A DNA stretch of 64,000 bases from CAYJBH01 sp964369965 (GTDB taxonomy: Bacteria > Bacillota > Clostridia > Oscillospirales > Ruminococcaceae): contig CAYJGF010000007.1 of the NCBI GenBank assembly GCA_964369965.1, forward strand, positions 38,087 to 102,086, given 5' to 3'. Position numbers and translations under genes: made by a program. Under the pieces are notes generated by a model. That model was not told the origin of the DNA and did no database searches. It saw nothing but the letters and a program-made list of their open reading frames with translations. Within the stretch, counting starts at the first letter, position 1, and each line of letters opens with the position of its first letter. This document shows, one piece after another, positions 16,767 to 25,082 of this stretch.

Positions 16767-18451
16767 TATTCCACCGAGATTATATAGTAGTAGACCGGCT
16801 GACCGCCCATGACAAGGCTCGCCTCGATACTTTTCGGCAGTTTTTCCGAGATTGCGGCGAAGTTAGCGTTTGCCGTCGCCTCGTCGACGTCCTCGCCGGC
16901 GATTATGGTCAAAAATGCGCTGTGTTTGTTAACCATGGACTTGATTAGCTTTGCGAGCACCGCGTCGAGGTCGGTGCCGGTGAAGCTGAGTTTACCATTT
17001 TCAAGGGCGAGCATTTCACCCTGTTTTATCTTGTGACCGTCAAAATCGCTGTCCCGTGCCGCAAAGGTGACGGAGCCGGTCGAAACACCGCTCGCCGCTA
17101 TCCCCATGTCGGTGGCATTTTGTTCAATATCGGCATCGGGGTCGTAGCTTAACATTGCGGAGATACCCTGCGGCACCGAGGTGGTCGGCAGGACGCAGAG
17201 GTTGCGGTCGGCAAGTTTTTTCGCCTGTTCCGCCGCCAAAATAATATTTTTGTTGTTGGGCAGTATAAAGACATTTTTTGCCGGAACGGACTGCGCCGCG
17301 TTAAGTATGTCGTCGGTCGAGGGGTTCATGGTCTGACCACCGGTGACGACGGCATCCACACCAAGCTCTAAGAAAAGATCACGCAGACCATCCCCTGCCG
17401 CCACCGCGACAAAGCCATACTCCACCTCCGGGTCGACGGCGGCATATGTAAACTTCGTTTTGGTCGGGCTGTTCTCCGCCTTTGCCTGTTTTGCTATGCC
17501 CTTTGCCTGAGATTGGCGGTTGGCGAACTGCTCGCTCATATTCTCTATCTTTATGCTTGAAAGAGTGCCATATTTTATAGCGTGGGAGAGTGCCTTGCCG
17601 GGGTCATCGGTGTGCACATGGGTTTTAATAATGTCATCATCCTCAACAACGACGATGCTATCCCCTATAGTGCCGAGGTATGCACGAAGTTTTTCGGAGG
17701 ATACATCCCCTTCTTTATTGATTAAAAACTCGGTGCAGTAGCCGAAGTCGCTGTCCTCCTCATAGAGTTCCGACGAGAAAACGCCTTTGCCGACAACATC
17801 GCTCGCCGCCTTGTGCTCCTTTTGCACGAGTGGGCACACGCCCTCACCGGCAAAAACACTGCGCATACCCTCAAAAATGACGACAAGCCCTTTGCCGCCG
17901 GCATCTACAACACCTGCTTTTTTTAGCACCGGCAGTTGCTCCGGTGTCTCGTCCAGTGCCTTTCGAGCGTGAGCGCACATGTTGTCAAACAGCGTTAAAA
18001 AGTCCTGCTCGCCATCGTTTTCGATGTTTTCACTCGCGACGCGCGCGACGGTGAGCATGGTGCCCTCGGTCGGCTTCATCACCGCCTTGTATGCCGACTC
18101 TACACCGGATTTAAGCGCGGCCTTGAGGTCGTCGTTTGCCATGGTCTTTTTATCGGTGAGCGCCTTGGAAAAACCTCGGAATAACAGCGATAATATAACA
18201 CCGGAGTTGCCCCTCGCCCCACGGAGCATCGCGGCCGACGCCGTCTTTGCCACCACACCGACGGTGGCATTTTCCGCAAGGTTTTCAAGCTCACGGGACG
18301 CCGCCGATATGGTCATGCTCATGTTGGTGCCGGTGTCGCCGTCCGGAACGGGGAAGACATTCAGCTCGTCCACCTCACTGCGGTAGTTTTGAATATTGTT
18401 CGCGCCGGATATCATCGCAAGGCGCAAAATCTGACCGGTAATTTCTGCCAT
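16766..18451 (-). CDS. DAK2 (DhaL) / DegV-like protein, YloV/FakA family
   Basis: The 561-residue protein has an N-terminal DhaL-type ATP-binding domain (NVFPVPDGDTGTNMSMT with the Mg-binding aspartates, and LRGARGNSGVILS). A middle Asp23-associated domain and a C-terminal domain with VVTGGQTMNPSTDDILNA follow. Family members include FakA, the kinase of a fatty-acid kinase that works with FakB binding proteins to feed exogenous fatty acids into phospholipids. No fakB lies in this window. The order asp23, yloV, recG is a familiar Firmicute arrangement. AGAAAGG lies upstream of the ATG. Confidence 0.88.
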   Translation of the reverse strand: MAEITGQILRLAMISGANNIQNYRSEVDELNVFPVPDGDTGTNMSMTISAASRELENLAENATVGVVAKTASAAMLRGARGNSGVILSLLFRGFSKALTDKKTMANDDLKAALKSGVESAYKAVMKPTEGTMLTVARVASENIENDGEQDFLTLFDNMCAHARKALDETPEQLPVLKKAGVVDAGGKGLVVIFEGMRSVFAGEGVCPLVQKEHKAASDVVGKGVFSSELYEEDSDFGYCTEFLINKEGDVSSEKLRAYLGTIGDSIVVVEDDDIIKTHVHTDDPGKALSHAIKYGTLSSIKIENMSEQFANRQSQAKGIAKQAKAENSPTKTKFTYAAVDPEVEYGFVAVAAGDGLRDLFLELGVDAVVTGGQTMNPSTDDILNAAQSVPAKNVFILPNNKNIILAAEQAKKLADRNLCVLPTTSVPQGISAMLSYDPDADIEQNATDMGIAASGVSTGSVTFAARDSDFDGHKIKQGEMLALENGKLSFTGTDLDAVLAKLIKSMVNKHSAFLTIIAGEDVDEATANANFAAISEKLPKSIEASLVMGGQPVYYYIISVE

Positions 18452-18482
18452 AAAAATATTGTCCTTTCTAATATATAGTAGA

Positions 18483-18836
18483 TTATTCGTCCTTGACGTT
18501 CTCGACGATGACGTTGACCTCCGCTACTGTTACCTCGGTCGCCTGTTCCACCGTGTAGCGCACCTTGTGAATAATGCTTTTTACTATGGCGGAAATATTG
18601 AGACCGTAGGTAACAACTATGTGTATTTCGATGTAAAGTTTGTCGTCACGCTCGGTGACACGCACACCTTTTTCGGTATGGTTTTTGCCAAAAACAATGC
18701 CGCGCAACTTATCGGAACGGTCGGCATTTGCCATATCCGCAACACCAAAACAGCTCTGTGCCGCCATTGCGGACAATGCGATAAGATAGCCCTCACTAAT
18801 CTGTATACTACCCTTTGAATTTGCAATTTTAATCAT
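18483..18836 (-). CDS. Asp23/Gls24 family protein
   Basis: The 117-residue protein starts MIKIANSKGSIQISEGYLIA and matches the Asp23/Gls24 (DUF322) alpha/beta fold, with the usual GVRV...LYIEIHIVVTYGLNI segment and the C-terminal VNVIVENVKDE. The frame is open 30 codons further upstream, but AAAGGTGG 4-11 nt before the ATG at 18836 and family alignment support this start. It overlaps the end of the upstream binding protein by 8 nt. Members associate with the membrane or envelope stress in other Firmicutes, and the pairing with YloV is conserved. Confidence 0.88.
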   Translation of the reverse strand: MIKIANSKGSIQISEGYLIALSAMAAQSCFGVADMANADRSDKLRGIVFGKNHTEKGVRVTERDDKLYIEIHIVVTYGLNISAIVKSIIHKVRYTVEQATEVTVAEVNVIVENVKDE

Positions 18837-20220
18837 AAACCACCTTTGAAATGTTATAATACGGATTGGAATTTTGCGGTGTAAAGCCGCTGAAACTATC
18901 GGCATGAAATAGCATACCGTTTTCATAAAGTATCGGCACTATCGGCAACTCGTAGGCGAACTCATCACAAAAGTTTTGCACCTCACCACCTGATTTCATT
19001 TGGGCATATGCGGTATACACTCGCTCGGAGGTATCCTCCTCATCTATAAAAAGGGAAAAATCTAAATTTTGCGGCAGTAGAGTCTCGGCAAGATAGACAT
19101 CATAATCGCCCTGTGCCAAAAGCTCGGTGAAATGCCCCTCATCCTGTGCCGATATTTTCTCAAGCGTTATGCCGTGCTTTGCAAACTCATTTTCTATGTC
19201 GTTTATAACGGTGTGGCGGTTTGCAATGTTGCCGTTGTAAAGTATCCTTACCCTGTCAAATGTAGGCTCGGCGGTGGGGGTGTCACACTCACACAGTTTT
19301 AGCAAAGGGTGCACAAGACAGTGTGATGCGAGCGCGTTGCCGTTATAGCTGCCGTCCACTATATCATCACGCGGAATTATCGCGGAAAGTGCCTGCCGAA
19401 TGCTCGGTGTTAAAAATTCGCCGGATGGGGCAAAACCCAGATAGAGTAGATTAAAGCTCGCATAATCCACCTGCACCAATTTATCATATGGGACAAAACC
19501 GGGCAAATATGTCACGTCCAGTGCCGAAATTCGTCCGAGGTTAATCCCGTCCGAGAGTGTCGTCGCAGTGGAAAGGTCAACCAACCGTATATCCGAGGAC
19601 TCGCCCTGCCCCTCACCCATATCAATTAAGCTGTCACCGTCGCGCCGATAGGACCCCGACGATTGAGGGTTTTTAAGTATCGTCTCGTCCGCTTTGATGA
19701 TCGGCATGGATAAAAGGCGATAGAAAAAACCGTCCGGCTCGTCTAAAACAATTCTCACCTCGTCACCCTCGGCGGTGACCGACGAGACATTTTGCAGTAC
19801 CGCACCGTAATGCTCACTGCCCTGCGCCGTTAAAATTGACGCCGCAACGTCGGTGGCGGTTATCGGCGATGCATCTTGAAAGGTAAACCCGTCGTTCAAA
19901 ACGATACTGTATGCAAGTTTATCCTCGTCGGCGGTTATCATTTTTGCGAGGAGGTTTTGCGCCCCAAGATTATCATCAACGGTTATAAGCGAGGTGTACA
20001 AAAGCCCTGCAAGTTGATGGGTGACAAGCGAGTTTGTAAGATAGGGGTTTGTGCCCTGCGCCGGGTCGTATGGTAGCGCAAGTGTGCTATCCCCCTCTTG
20101 CGGTAAGGTGATATTTTGCAACGGCTCCTCCGAGCAGGACGTCAACATCATGACCGCCGACAGTATAAATGCTACCGTCATCATCGGTCTTTGGGTGCTG
20201 TATTTGGATTTTTTCGACAT
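18829..20220 (-). CDS. Extracellular solute-binding lipoprotein, family 5 (peptide/nickel type), no permease partner
   Basis: About 463 residues from the ATG at 20220, with lipobox LTSC (Cys29). The mature part has family-5 features: LPYDPAQGTNPYLTNSLVTH near the start, TFQDASPITATDVAASIL, and SFNLLYLGFAPSGEFLTPSI followed by RQALSAIIPRD. Such proteins deliver peptides or other ligands to Opp/Dpp permeases, but no such permeases adjoin it. It heads the asp23-yloV-recG operon. The upstream promoter places the transcript start almost at the start codon; an in-frame GTG six nt upstream could even serve as a leaderless start. Upstream in-frame TTG starts are possible but would lie above the transcript start. 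Confidence 0.8.
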   Translation of the reverse strand: MSKKSKYSTQRPMMTVAFILSAVMMLTSCSEEPLQNITLPQEGDSTLALPYDPAQGTNPYLTNSLVTHQLAGLLYTSLITVDDNLGAQNLLAKMITADEDKLAYSIVLNDGFTFQDASPITATDVAASILTAQGSEHYGAVLQNVSSVTAEGDEVRIVLDEPDGFFYRLLSMPIIKADETILKNPQSSGSYRRDGDSLIDMGEGQGESSDIRLVDLSTATTLSDGINLGRISALDVTYLPGFVPYDKLVQVDYASFNLLYLGFAPSGEFLTPSIRQALSAIIPRDDIVDGSYNGNALASHCLVHPLLKLCECDTPTAEPTFDRVRILYNGNIANRHTVINDIENEFAKHGITLEKISAQDEGHFTELLAQGDYDVYLAETLLPQNLDFSLFIDEEDTSERVYTAYAQMKSGGEVQNFCDEFAYELPIVPILYENGMLFHADSFSGFTPQNSNPYYNISKVVYD

Positions 20221-20232
20221 TCTCACGGATAT

Positions 20233-20261
20233 ATTATATAACAAAATTTGGAATTTGGCAA
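20233..20261 (-). promoter_or_regulatory. Promoter giving a near-leaderless transcript
   Basis: TTGCCA (261-256), 17-bp spacer and TATAAT (238-233). Counting seven bases past the -10 box puts the transcript start near 20226, on an in-frame GTG and only six bases before the ATG at 20220. No SD can fit. Confidence 0.7.
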
Positions 20262-20274
20262 CATCTTTTTATTT

Positions 20275-21063
20275 TTATCTTACCTCTTTGTTGTTAAACA
20301 CCAACACCCCGAGTGCCGCCGCAATTAATGCCAGCACCGATGTGCCAAATATCATTGTGTATTGAATTTCACCCGATACCACATCGCTAAAGACCACATA
20401 TTTGAGTGGACTGAATATCCGCAAAAGCTCTGAATCGGTTAATTCGTAGACAAAACCGGTCAGAAAAAATACACCGATAAGATAGTTGGTTACACCTGCA
20501 AGCTCATGCCCGTAGTGCAAAAACGATGCAACTAAAAGCGATACACACATCATAATTATCCCGATATTGAGGCTAACAAGGTTAAGGCTGATCGCCTCGG
20601 CAAAAAATTCACCGCCCTGCATCTGAACAAGCGAGATTATCGAGACTATATTAAGTGCGACAAGATAGATAAAAAACACCGCAAATCGCGCCGCAAGTTT
20701 ATATAGTAGTATAATTGCTCGTGGCATCGGCTTTGTGTATAAAAACTCCCCTGTCTTCATCATCTGTTCGTTATAGACTGCACCGCCACCGAGCGAGACA
20801 CCGTAAAGACCGCTCACAATCGCAATATAATAGCTGAGTATTGCAAAGTACCCTATCGGCGAGGACAGGTCGACATCGTTCATGCCAAACAGTGCCAACA
20901 CCACCTCCGGCACGGCTGCCATCATAGCCGAAAGGTCGTCGGACGACATGCTCTGTGCACCGGCACTCTCCATCATGCCGAGGATTACCAATGCCGACAC
21001 ACCCACTATCCAGAAAAAGGCAGGGCGTGCGAGCAACTTTAATTCTTTGGTAAAAATCATCAT
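20275..21063 (-). CDS. ABC-2 type transporter permease (second of pair)
   Basis: The 262-residue membrane protein has about six hydrophobic segments and the ABC-2 layout: a first helix after MMIFTKELKLLARPAFF, a large extracellular loop (ESAGAQSMSSDDLSAMMAAV), then YNEQMMKTGEFLYTKPMPR before the third helix and FFLTGFVYEL, ending with a C-terminal helix. It pairs with the next gene and the ATPase at 21856-23043 as an exporter. Substrate is unknown. The downstream end leaves a short gap that holds the promoter of the binding-protein operon. Confidence 0.82.
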   Translation of the reverse strand: MMIFTKELKLLARPAFFWIVGVSALVILGMMESAGAQSMSSDDLSAMMAAVPEVVLALFGMNDVDLSSPIGYFAILSYYIAIVSGLYGVSLGGGAVYNEQMMKTGEFLYTKPMPRAIILLYKLAARFAVFFIYLVALNIVSIISLVQMQGGEFFAEAISLNLVSLNIGIIMMCVSLLVASFLHYGHELAGVTNYLIGVFFLTGFVYELTDSELLRIFSPLKYVVFSDVVSGEIQYTMIFGTSVLALIAAALGVLVFNNKEVR

Positions 21064-21079
21064 CTATAATTTATCCTTA

Positions 21080-21859
21080 TTATAAGACTATGTCTCTTTT
21101 ATGGTACAGATACCCTGCCGCCGCTATAAGCAGTGCCGATATTAACACCGATAAAAAGGCATAGCCGAACTCAAACGAGCCGTTTTGCGCAAGGTGACCC
21201 ACATCAAAATACTGCATAGGGGAGAGTATCCTCACGTCGGCGCCGAGCGTGTTGTTCAGCACCGTCATGATAAAGGCGAGAAATCCGACGGCGGTAGCTA
21301 TCCCGGGCACACTGCGCACCCGTCGCAGCAACACCGCGAGCAGTGCGCCTATGCCGAAAAAGACAAACTGGGTCAATACAAAACCGGTAACTATCGACAG
21401 GCGTATTCCAAACTCTATCTCATCGGTGTAGACTATGTATAGTGTGAAATAATAGGCAATGCCGAAAAGTATTGTATACAGCGCACCGACACCGAGCTTT
21501 GTGCCGAATAAAAACAATCGAGCAAGCGGTCGGGTGAACAAAAATTCGTTTGCACCGGCGCGTTTTTCCCTTGATAAAACCGACAGGGCGAGTTGACAGG
21601 ACATTATCACACCGGCGAGCAACATGAAATTTGCGACAAAGACATAATAGCCTATCGGCTCAAACATGGTGTTTATATCAATCCCGAAAGCGAGGGAGAA
21701 CTCGGGTGGCATGGCGGACATATAGGCGGCAAAAAACTCCTCACTCTCGGCGAGCAAAGGGCGAAAAGCCATAAAAAAGATAAGCAATACACATATGCCA
21801 AGCGTAAAAATGGCAAAGCGTTTAAACTCCGATTTAAACTCAAAGAGGCATACCATCAC
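21080..21859 (-). CDS. ABC-2 type transporter permease (first of pair)
   Basis: The 259-residue protein has a similar six-segment topology. It starts MMVCLFEFKSEFKRFAIFTL, has an extracellular loop with AESEEFFAAYMSAMPPEFSL, and then SREKRAGANEFLFTRPLARL, which parallels the KTGEFLYTKPMPR stretch in its partner. Its start overlaps the ATPase stop by 4 nt, and the partner permease begins 16 bp after its end. The two permeases probably form a heterodimer. Exported substrate is unknown. Confidence 0.82.
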   Translation of the reverse strand: MMVCLFEFKSEFKRFAIFTLGICVLLIFFMAFRPLLAESEEFFAAYMSAMPPEFSLAFGIDINTMFEPIGYYVFVANFMLLAGVIMSCQLALSVLSREKRAGANEFLFTRPLARLFLFGTKLGVGALYTILFGIAYYFTLYIVYTDEIEFGIRLSIVTGFVLTQFVFFGIGALLAVLLRRVRSVPGIATAVGFLAFIMTVLNNTLGADVRILSPMQYFDVGHLAQNGSFEFGYAFLSVLISALLIAAAGYLYHKRDIVL

Positions 21860-23043
21860 AGCGTTTTATCCTCCTCGTCGGAATTTTCGTCGATATTCTC
21901 GTCGGCGCTCTCGTCGGTGCTCTCAATTTCGGTTTCATCACTGTCAAAAGTCGGCTCCGGCTCGCTTATATAGTCGCTAATCGGCTCGATTGTCGGCTCA
22001 ACCTCCTCGTCAAGGGTTTGCTCGTCGTTGTCAACCTCGATCGATTGCGGTATCGAAATCTCTAATCTCTCCGGCTCTTTTTTAGTTCGAAACAGATCTG
22101 TCAATTCCGAAAACAGGGGCTTTTTCTCCTCTAAAAACAGCGAGGTATCGATAACAAGATCCTCATCGAACTCATAAAAGTTCATGAAAACCTCTTCTAA
22201 AGTAGGCTCTTGAATGGTTATGTCGGCAATGTCGAGGGAGGCAACACTGTTGATCAACGTTTTGCCATCCCCTTTGAACATAAATGAGATATAGTGCTCA
22301 CCGCGCAGTGTATCTACCGCGTCGACCGGTCGATAATCCGGTGCAATGGGCGTTTTTGTGGTGATATGCACCTTTTTATAGAAGCCGGCGGCGAGGTCCT
22401 TCATATTTTCCATGCTGACGATTATGCCGTCCTTTATTATTGCAACGGTATCGCAAAAGCGTTGCACCTCACCCAGCACGTGGGAGGATAACAGCACGCT
22501 CGCGCCGTTTTTATTCTCCTGCTCGATAAGCTCAAAAAAGACCTTTTGCATCAACGGGTCAAGTCCTCCGGTCGGCTCGTCCAAAATGATGAGGCGCGGA
22601 CGGTGCAAAAGGCACTGCACAATACCCACCTTTTTGCGGTTGCCGAAACTCATGTTCTCTATCCGCTCGTGCAAATCGAGGGAAAGAGCGTCGGCAAGAC
22701 GATAGATATTCTCGAGGCAATCTTTTTTATAAAAGGAGGCAGCATATCGCAACAACTCCTCCGCCGTCATGCGGTCATAGTAGAAAACTTCGCTGGGCAG
22801 ATAACCAACCTCTCCCAGAATTTCGGTGCGATGTTTATGGCAATCAAGACCGAATATCTTCGCACTCCCCCCACTTTTATGTATGAGTGAGAGCATGGTG
22901 CGTATGGTGGTGGATTTGCCGGCACCGTTCGGCCCTATAAAGCCGAACACCTCACCCTCCGAAATGGAAAACGTCACATCCTCAATACCGCAGGTTTTGC
23001 CGTAATACTTCGATAAATTTTCAAGCTCTACAATCCCCGACAT
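21856..23043 (-). CDS. ABC transporter ATP-binding protein with acidic C-terminal tail
   Basis: The 395-residue protein has a normal ATPase core in about 1-230: Walker A GPNGAGKST, Q-loop region GEVGYLPSE, signature MSFGNRKKVGIVQ (the FGN variant of LSGGQ seen in this exporter group), Walker B LIILDEPTGGLD and the H-loop SSHVLGEVQR. A C-terminal regulatory domain reaches about 300. The last 70-90 residues are unusual: almost entirely Asp, Glu, Ser, Thr and Pro (EPEPTFDSDETEIESTDESA and on) and predicted disordered. It leads the two permease genes in one operon. A 10-bp inverted repeat lies upstream at 23091-23114. Confidence 0.88.
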   Translation of the reverse strand: MSGIVELENLSKYYGKTCGIEDVTFSISEGEVFGFIGPNGAGKSTTIRTMLSLIHKSGGSAKIFGLDCHKHRTEILGEVGYLPSEVFYYDRMTAEELLRYAASFYKKDCLENIYRLADALSLDLHERIENMSFGNRKKVGIVQCLLHRPRLIILDEPTGGLDPLMQKVFFELIEQENKNGASVLLSSHVLGEVQRFCDTVAIIKDGIIVSMENMKDLAAGFYKKVHITTKTPIAPDYRPVDAVDTLRGEHYISFMFKGDGKTLINSVASLDIADITIQEPTLEEVFMNFYEFDEDLVIDTSLFLEEKKPLFSELTDLFRTKKEPERLEISIPQSIEVDNDEQTLDEEVEPTIEPISDYISEPEPTFDSDETEIESTDESADENIDENSDEEDKTL

Positions 23044-23090
23044 ATATCCTCTCTTTCTAAAAACTCTTGCAATATTAATGATTATATGTT

Positions 23091-23114
23091 AAAATCATAT
23101 GGTTATATGATTTT
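23091..23114. promoter_or_regulatory. 10-bp perfect inverted repeat between divergent genes
   Basis: AAAATCATAT and ATATGATTTT are separated by GGTT. The repeat lies 48 bp before the ABC ATPase start and 110 bp before the parvulin gene, in AT-rich DNA. It may be an operator; on the plus strand a T-run follows, so a terminator-like hairpin is also possible. Confidence 0.45.
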
Positions 23115-23223
23115 TTTACATTTTAAACATAATTATCATATAATATGATTATAGATTATAGCACAACATTACTGCATTTTCAATACTATATCTTAATATT
23201 TAAATGAAAGGACTCCACAAAAA

Positions 23224-24300
23224 ATGAAAAAGTCTATTGCAATTATCCTATCGTTGACACTGTTTCTACTGAGCGCCTGCGCCCCCGCAACGAGCGCTAT
23301 CGACCCTTACGGCACAAAAGAGTCAAAACAGAAGGTCACGGTTGACAATCTAAACGACATGACCTATATTATCCAGGTTGATGACTTTGGTATCAGCAAA
23401 GAGCGCTTTACCGACAACATCATGGCAAATGCCTTGCAGTTCACCGGCGGTAACCTCTCCTATCTCACCGACGGTTCAGAGGAGTCAAAAGAGATGTATA
23501 ACTTTATCAAGGAGTACTCTGCCGACATTATCCTGCGTGAAGAGGCTATAATCGCTCTCGCCGCCGACGCCGGCATAGTTTTGGACGAGGAGGATGAGGT
23601 CAATTTGCAGACCGCAATGAACGACCTCGCCACTCAAAACGGTGGAATGGAAGCTCTTGAAGAGCTGTTGTTGCAGTCCCACACAACCATCGGCTACTAT
23701 GAAAATCAACTTATGCTACAGCTTGTATCTTCCGAGCTGTATGAATATTATTTCGGTGAAAACGGGACTATCGCCGCCTCGTCTGAGGAGCTAAAAGCAA
23801 TCGCCGATGAGAGTTATGTGCTTGCAAAGCATGTCCTTGTGGACGAATCATCACTGGAAGGCGCTACCGATGCCGAGGGTGAGCCGTTTGAGACGCTTGA
23901 GGACCTTGCTAACTTTGTCTCGGACAGCGCAAAGGATGGCGAGGATTTCGACGCCTTGATTGAACAGTATAACACCGACCCCGGTGTCGCAAGCTCACCG
24001 GACGGCTATTTTTTCACCTATGGCACGATGGTTGCGGAGTTTGAGACCGAGGCGTTTGAGATGGAGGTCGGCGACATCAGCGATCCGGTAAGCACGACCT
24101 ACGGCTATCACATATTGCAAAAATTGCCGATTACCGACGAGGTAATAGCGGCGAACTCGGCAACCCTCGAAACCGCCTACGCCAATGCAAAGCTCGGGGA
24201 GCTTATAGATGAAAAGATTGCGACGTTTAACGTATCCTACACCCCACAGTATGACAATTTGACTATGGATATTTTGGTGCCGGATCTGGTAACAGGTTAA
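23224..24300 (+). CDS. Peptidyl-prolyl isomerase lipoprotein (parvulin/PrsA-like)
   Basis: The 358-residue protein has lipobox LSAC (Cys19). An N-terminal helical chaperone part (about 45-190, SurA-N/PrsA-like) is followed by one parvulin (PpiC) domain from about 195: AKHVLVDE, FDALIEQYNTDPGVASS, GYFFTYGTMVAEFETEAFEM, VGDISDPVSTTYGYHILQKL. It should assist folding of secreted proteins outside the membrane. AAAGGA precedes the ATG. It is monocistronic with a terminator at 24329-24348. Confidence 0.9.
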   Translation: MKKSIAIILSLTLFLLSACAPATSAIDPYGTKESKQKVTVDNLNDMTYIIQVDDFGISKERFTDNIMANALQFTGGNLSYLTDGSEESKEMYNFIKEYSADIILREEAIIALAADAGIVLDEEDEVNLQTAMNDLATQNGGMEALEELLLQSHTTIGYYENQLMLQLVSSELYEYYFGENGTIAASSEELKAIADESYVLAKHVLVDESSLEGATDAEGEPFETLEDLANFVSDSAKDGEDFDALIEQYNTDPGVASSPDGYFFTYGTMVAEFETEAFEMEVGDISDPVSTTYGYHILQKLPITDEVIAANSATLETAYANAKLGELIDEKIATFNVSYTPQYDNLTMDILVPDLVTG

Positions 24301-24328
24301 ATCCGCGAGGGTTATAACTACACAATGA

Positions 24329-24348
24329 GGCAGAGCTTAGGCTCTGCC
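24329..24348. terminator. Bidirectional terminator after the parvulin gene
   Basis: GGCAGAGC-TTAG-GCTCTGCC followed by TTTACTTTTTT on the plus strand. It overlaps the last codons of the convergent response-regulator gene. Confidence 0.75.
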
Positions 24349-25080
24349 TTTACTTTTTTGTATTAGCTCGGAAAACGGCTTGCCTGTTTTTTCTTTGAGT
24401 ACTTTTTTAAAGTATTTTACATCAGAATAACCTAAACTGTGTGCTATTTCAACGGCGTTCATCTGTGTGGTGTTTATCAGCGCTAGCGCACTCTCCATCT
24501 TTGTGTCCGTCACATAGGAGGAGAAATTAACCCCGACCTCCTTTTTAAACAACCTGCTGAGATGCTCCGGCGTGACGTAGAGTAAGGCCGCCGTCTCATT
24601 CAAACTGCAACTTTTATCCATGTTGTTTGACACAAGTTCGAGAGCACCTTTCACCAGTTCACCGACAGAGTCGGTGTCGTTCGTCGAGGAAAAATTGTGG
24701 TTGTAATGTGCCGTTAAAAATATGCTCGCTTCATTTAAAGATGACTTTATATCCGATAGGGTATAAGGTTTTAAAAGATATGACTTCACGCCGAGTTGTA
24801 TCGCCTTTTGTGCATACTTGAATTCCGAATGACCGCTTATAATGATGGGATAAAGAGTAATGCCGTGTTTTTTGACCATCTCAATAAGCCAAAGTCCGTC
24901 ATGCTTTGGCATATTTATATCGGTTATCAGCACCTCGGGGTGCCGCTGTACAGTCTCATCTAATGCCTGCTGTGCGTTATCCGCCTCTATGACCACCCGA
25001 TAATTTTCATCGCATTGCTTTATCAACTTCACAAGAGTTTCTCTTGCTAACCTTTCATCCTCTACAACAGCTATACGCAT
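24337..25080 (-). CDS. Response regulator with AraC-type DNA-binding domain (YesN-like)
   Basis: The 247-residue protein has an N-terminal receiver domain: acidic pair ED (residues 7-8), phospho-acceptor Asp54 in VLITDINMPKHDG, ISGHSEF and KSYLLKP. The C-terminal AraC domain (about 145-245) has two helix-turn-helix units, ending EIAHSLGYSDVKYFKKVLKE then KTGKPF. It should activate the upstream sugar ABC genes on receiving phosphate from the adjacent kinase. The gap to that kinase gene is only 2 bp. The 3' end overlaps a terminator. Confidence 0.93.
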   Translation of the reverse strand: MRIAVVEDERLARETLVKLIKQCDENYRVVIEADNAQQALDETVQRHPEVLITDINMPKHDGLWLIEMVKKHGITLYPIIISGHSEFKYAQKAIQLGVKSYLLKPYTLSDIKSSLNEASIFLTAHYNHNFSSTNDTDSVGELVKGALELVSNNMDKSCSLNETAALLYVTPEHLSRLFKKEVGVNFSSYVTDTKMESALALINTTQMNAVEIAHSLGYSDVKYFKKVLKEKTGKPFSELIQKSKGRA

Positions 25081-25082
25081 CT

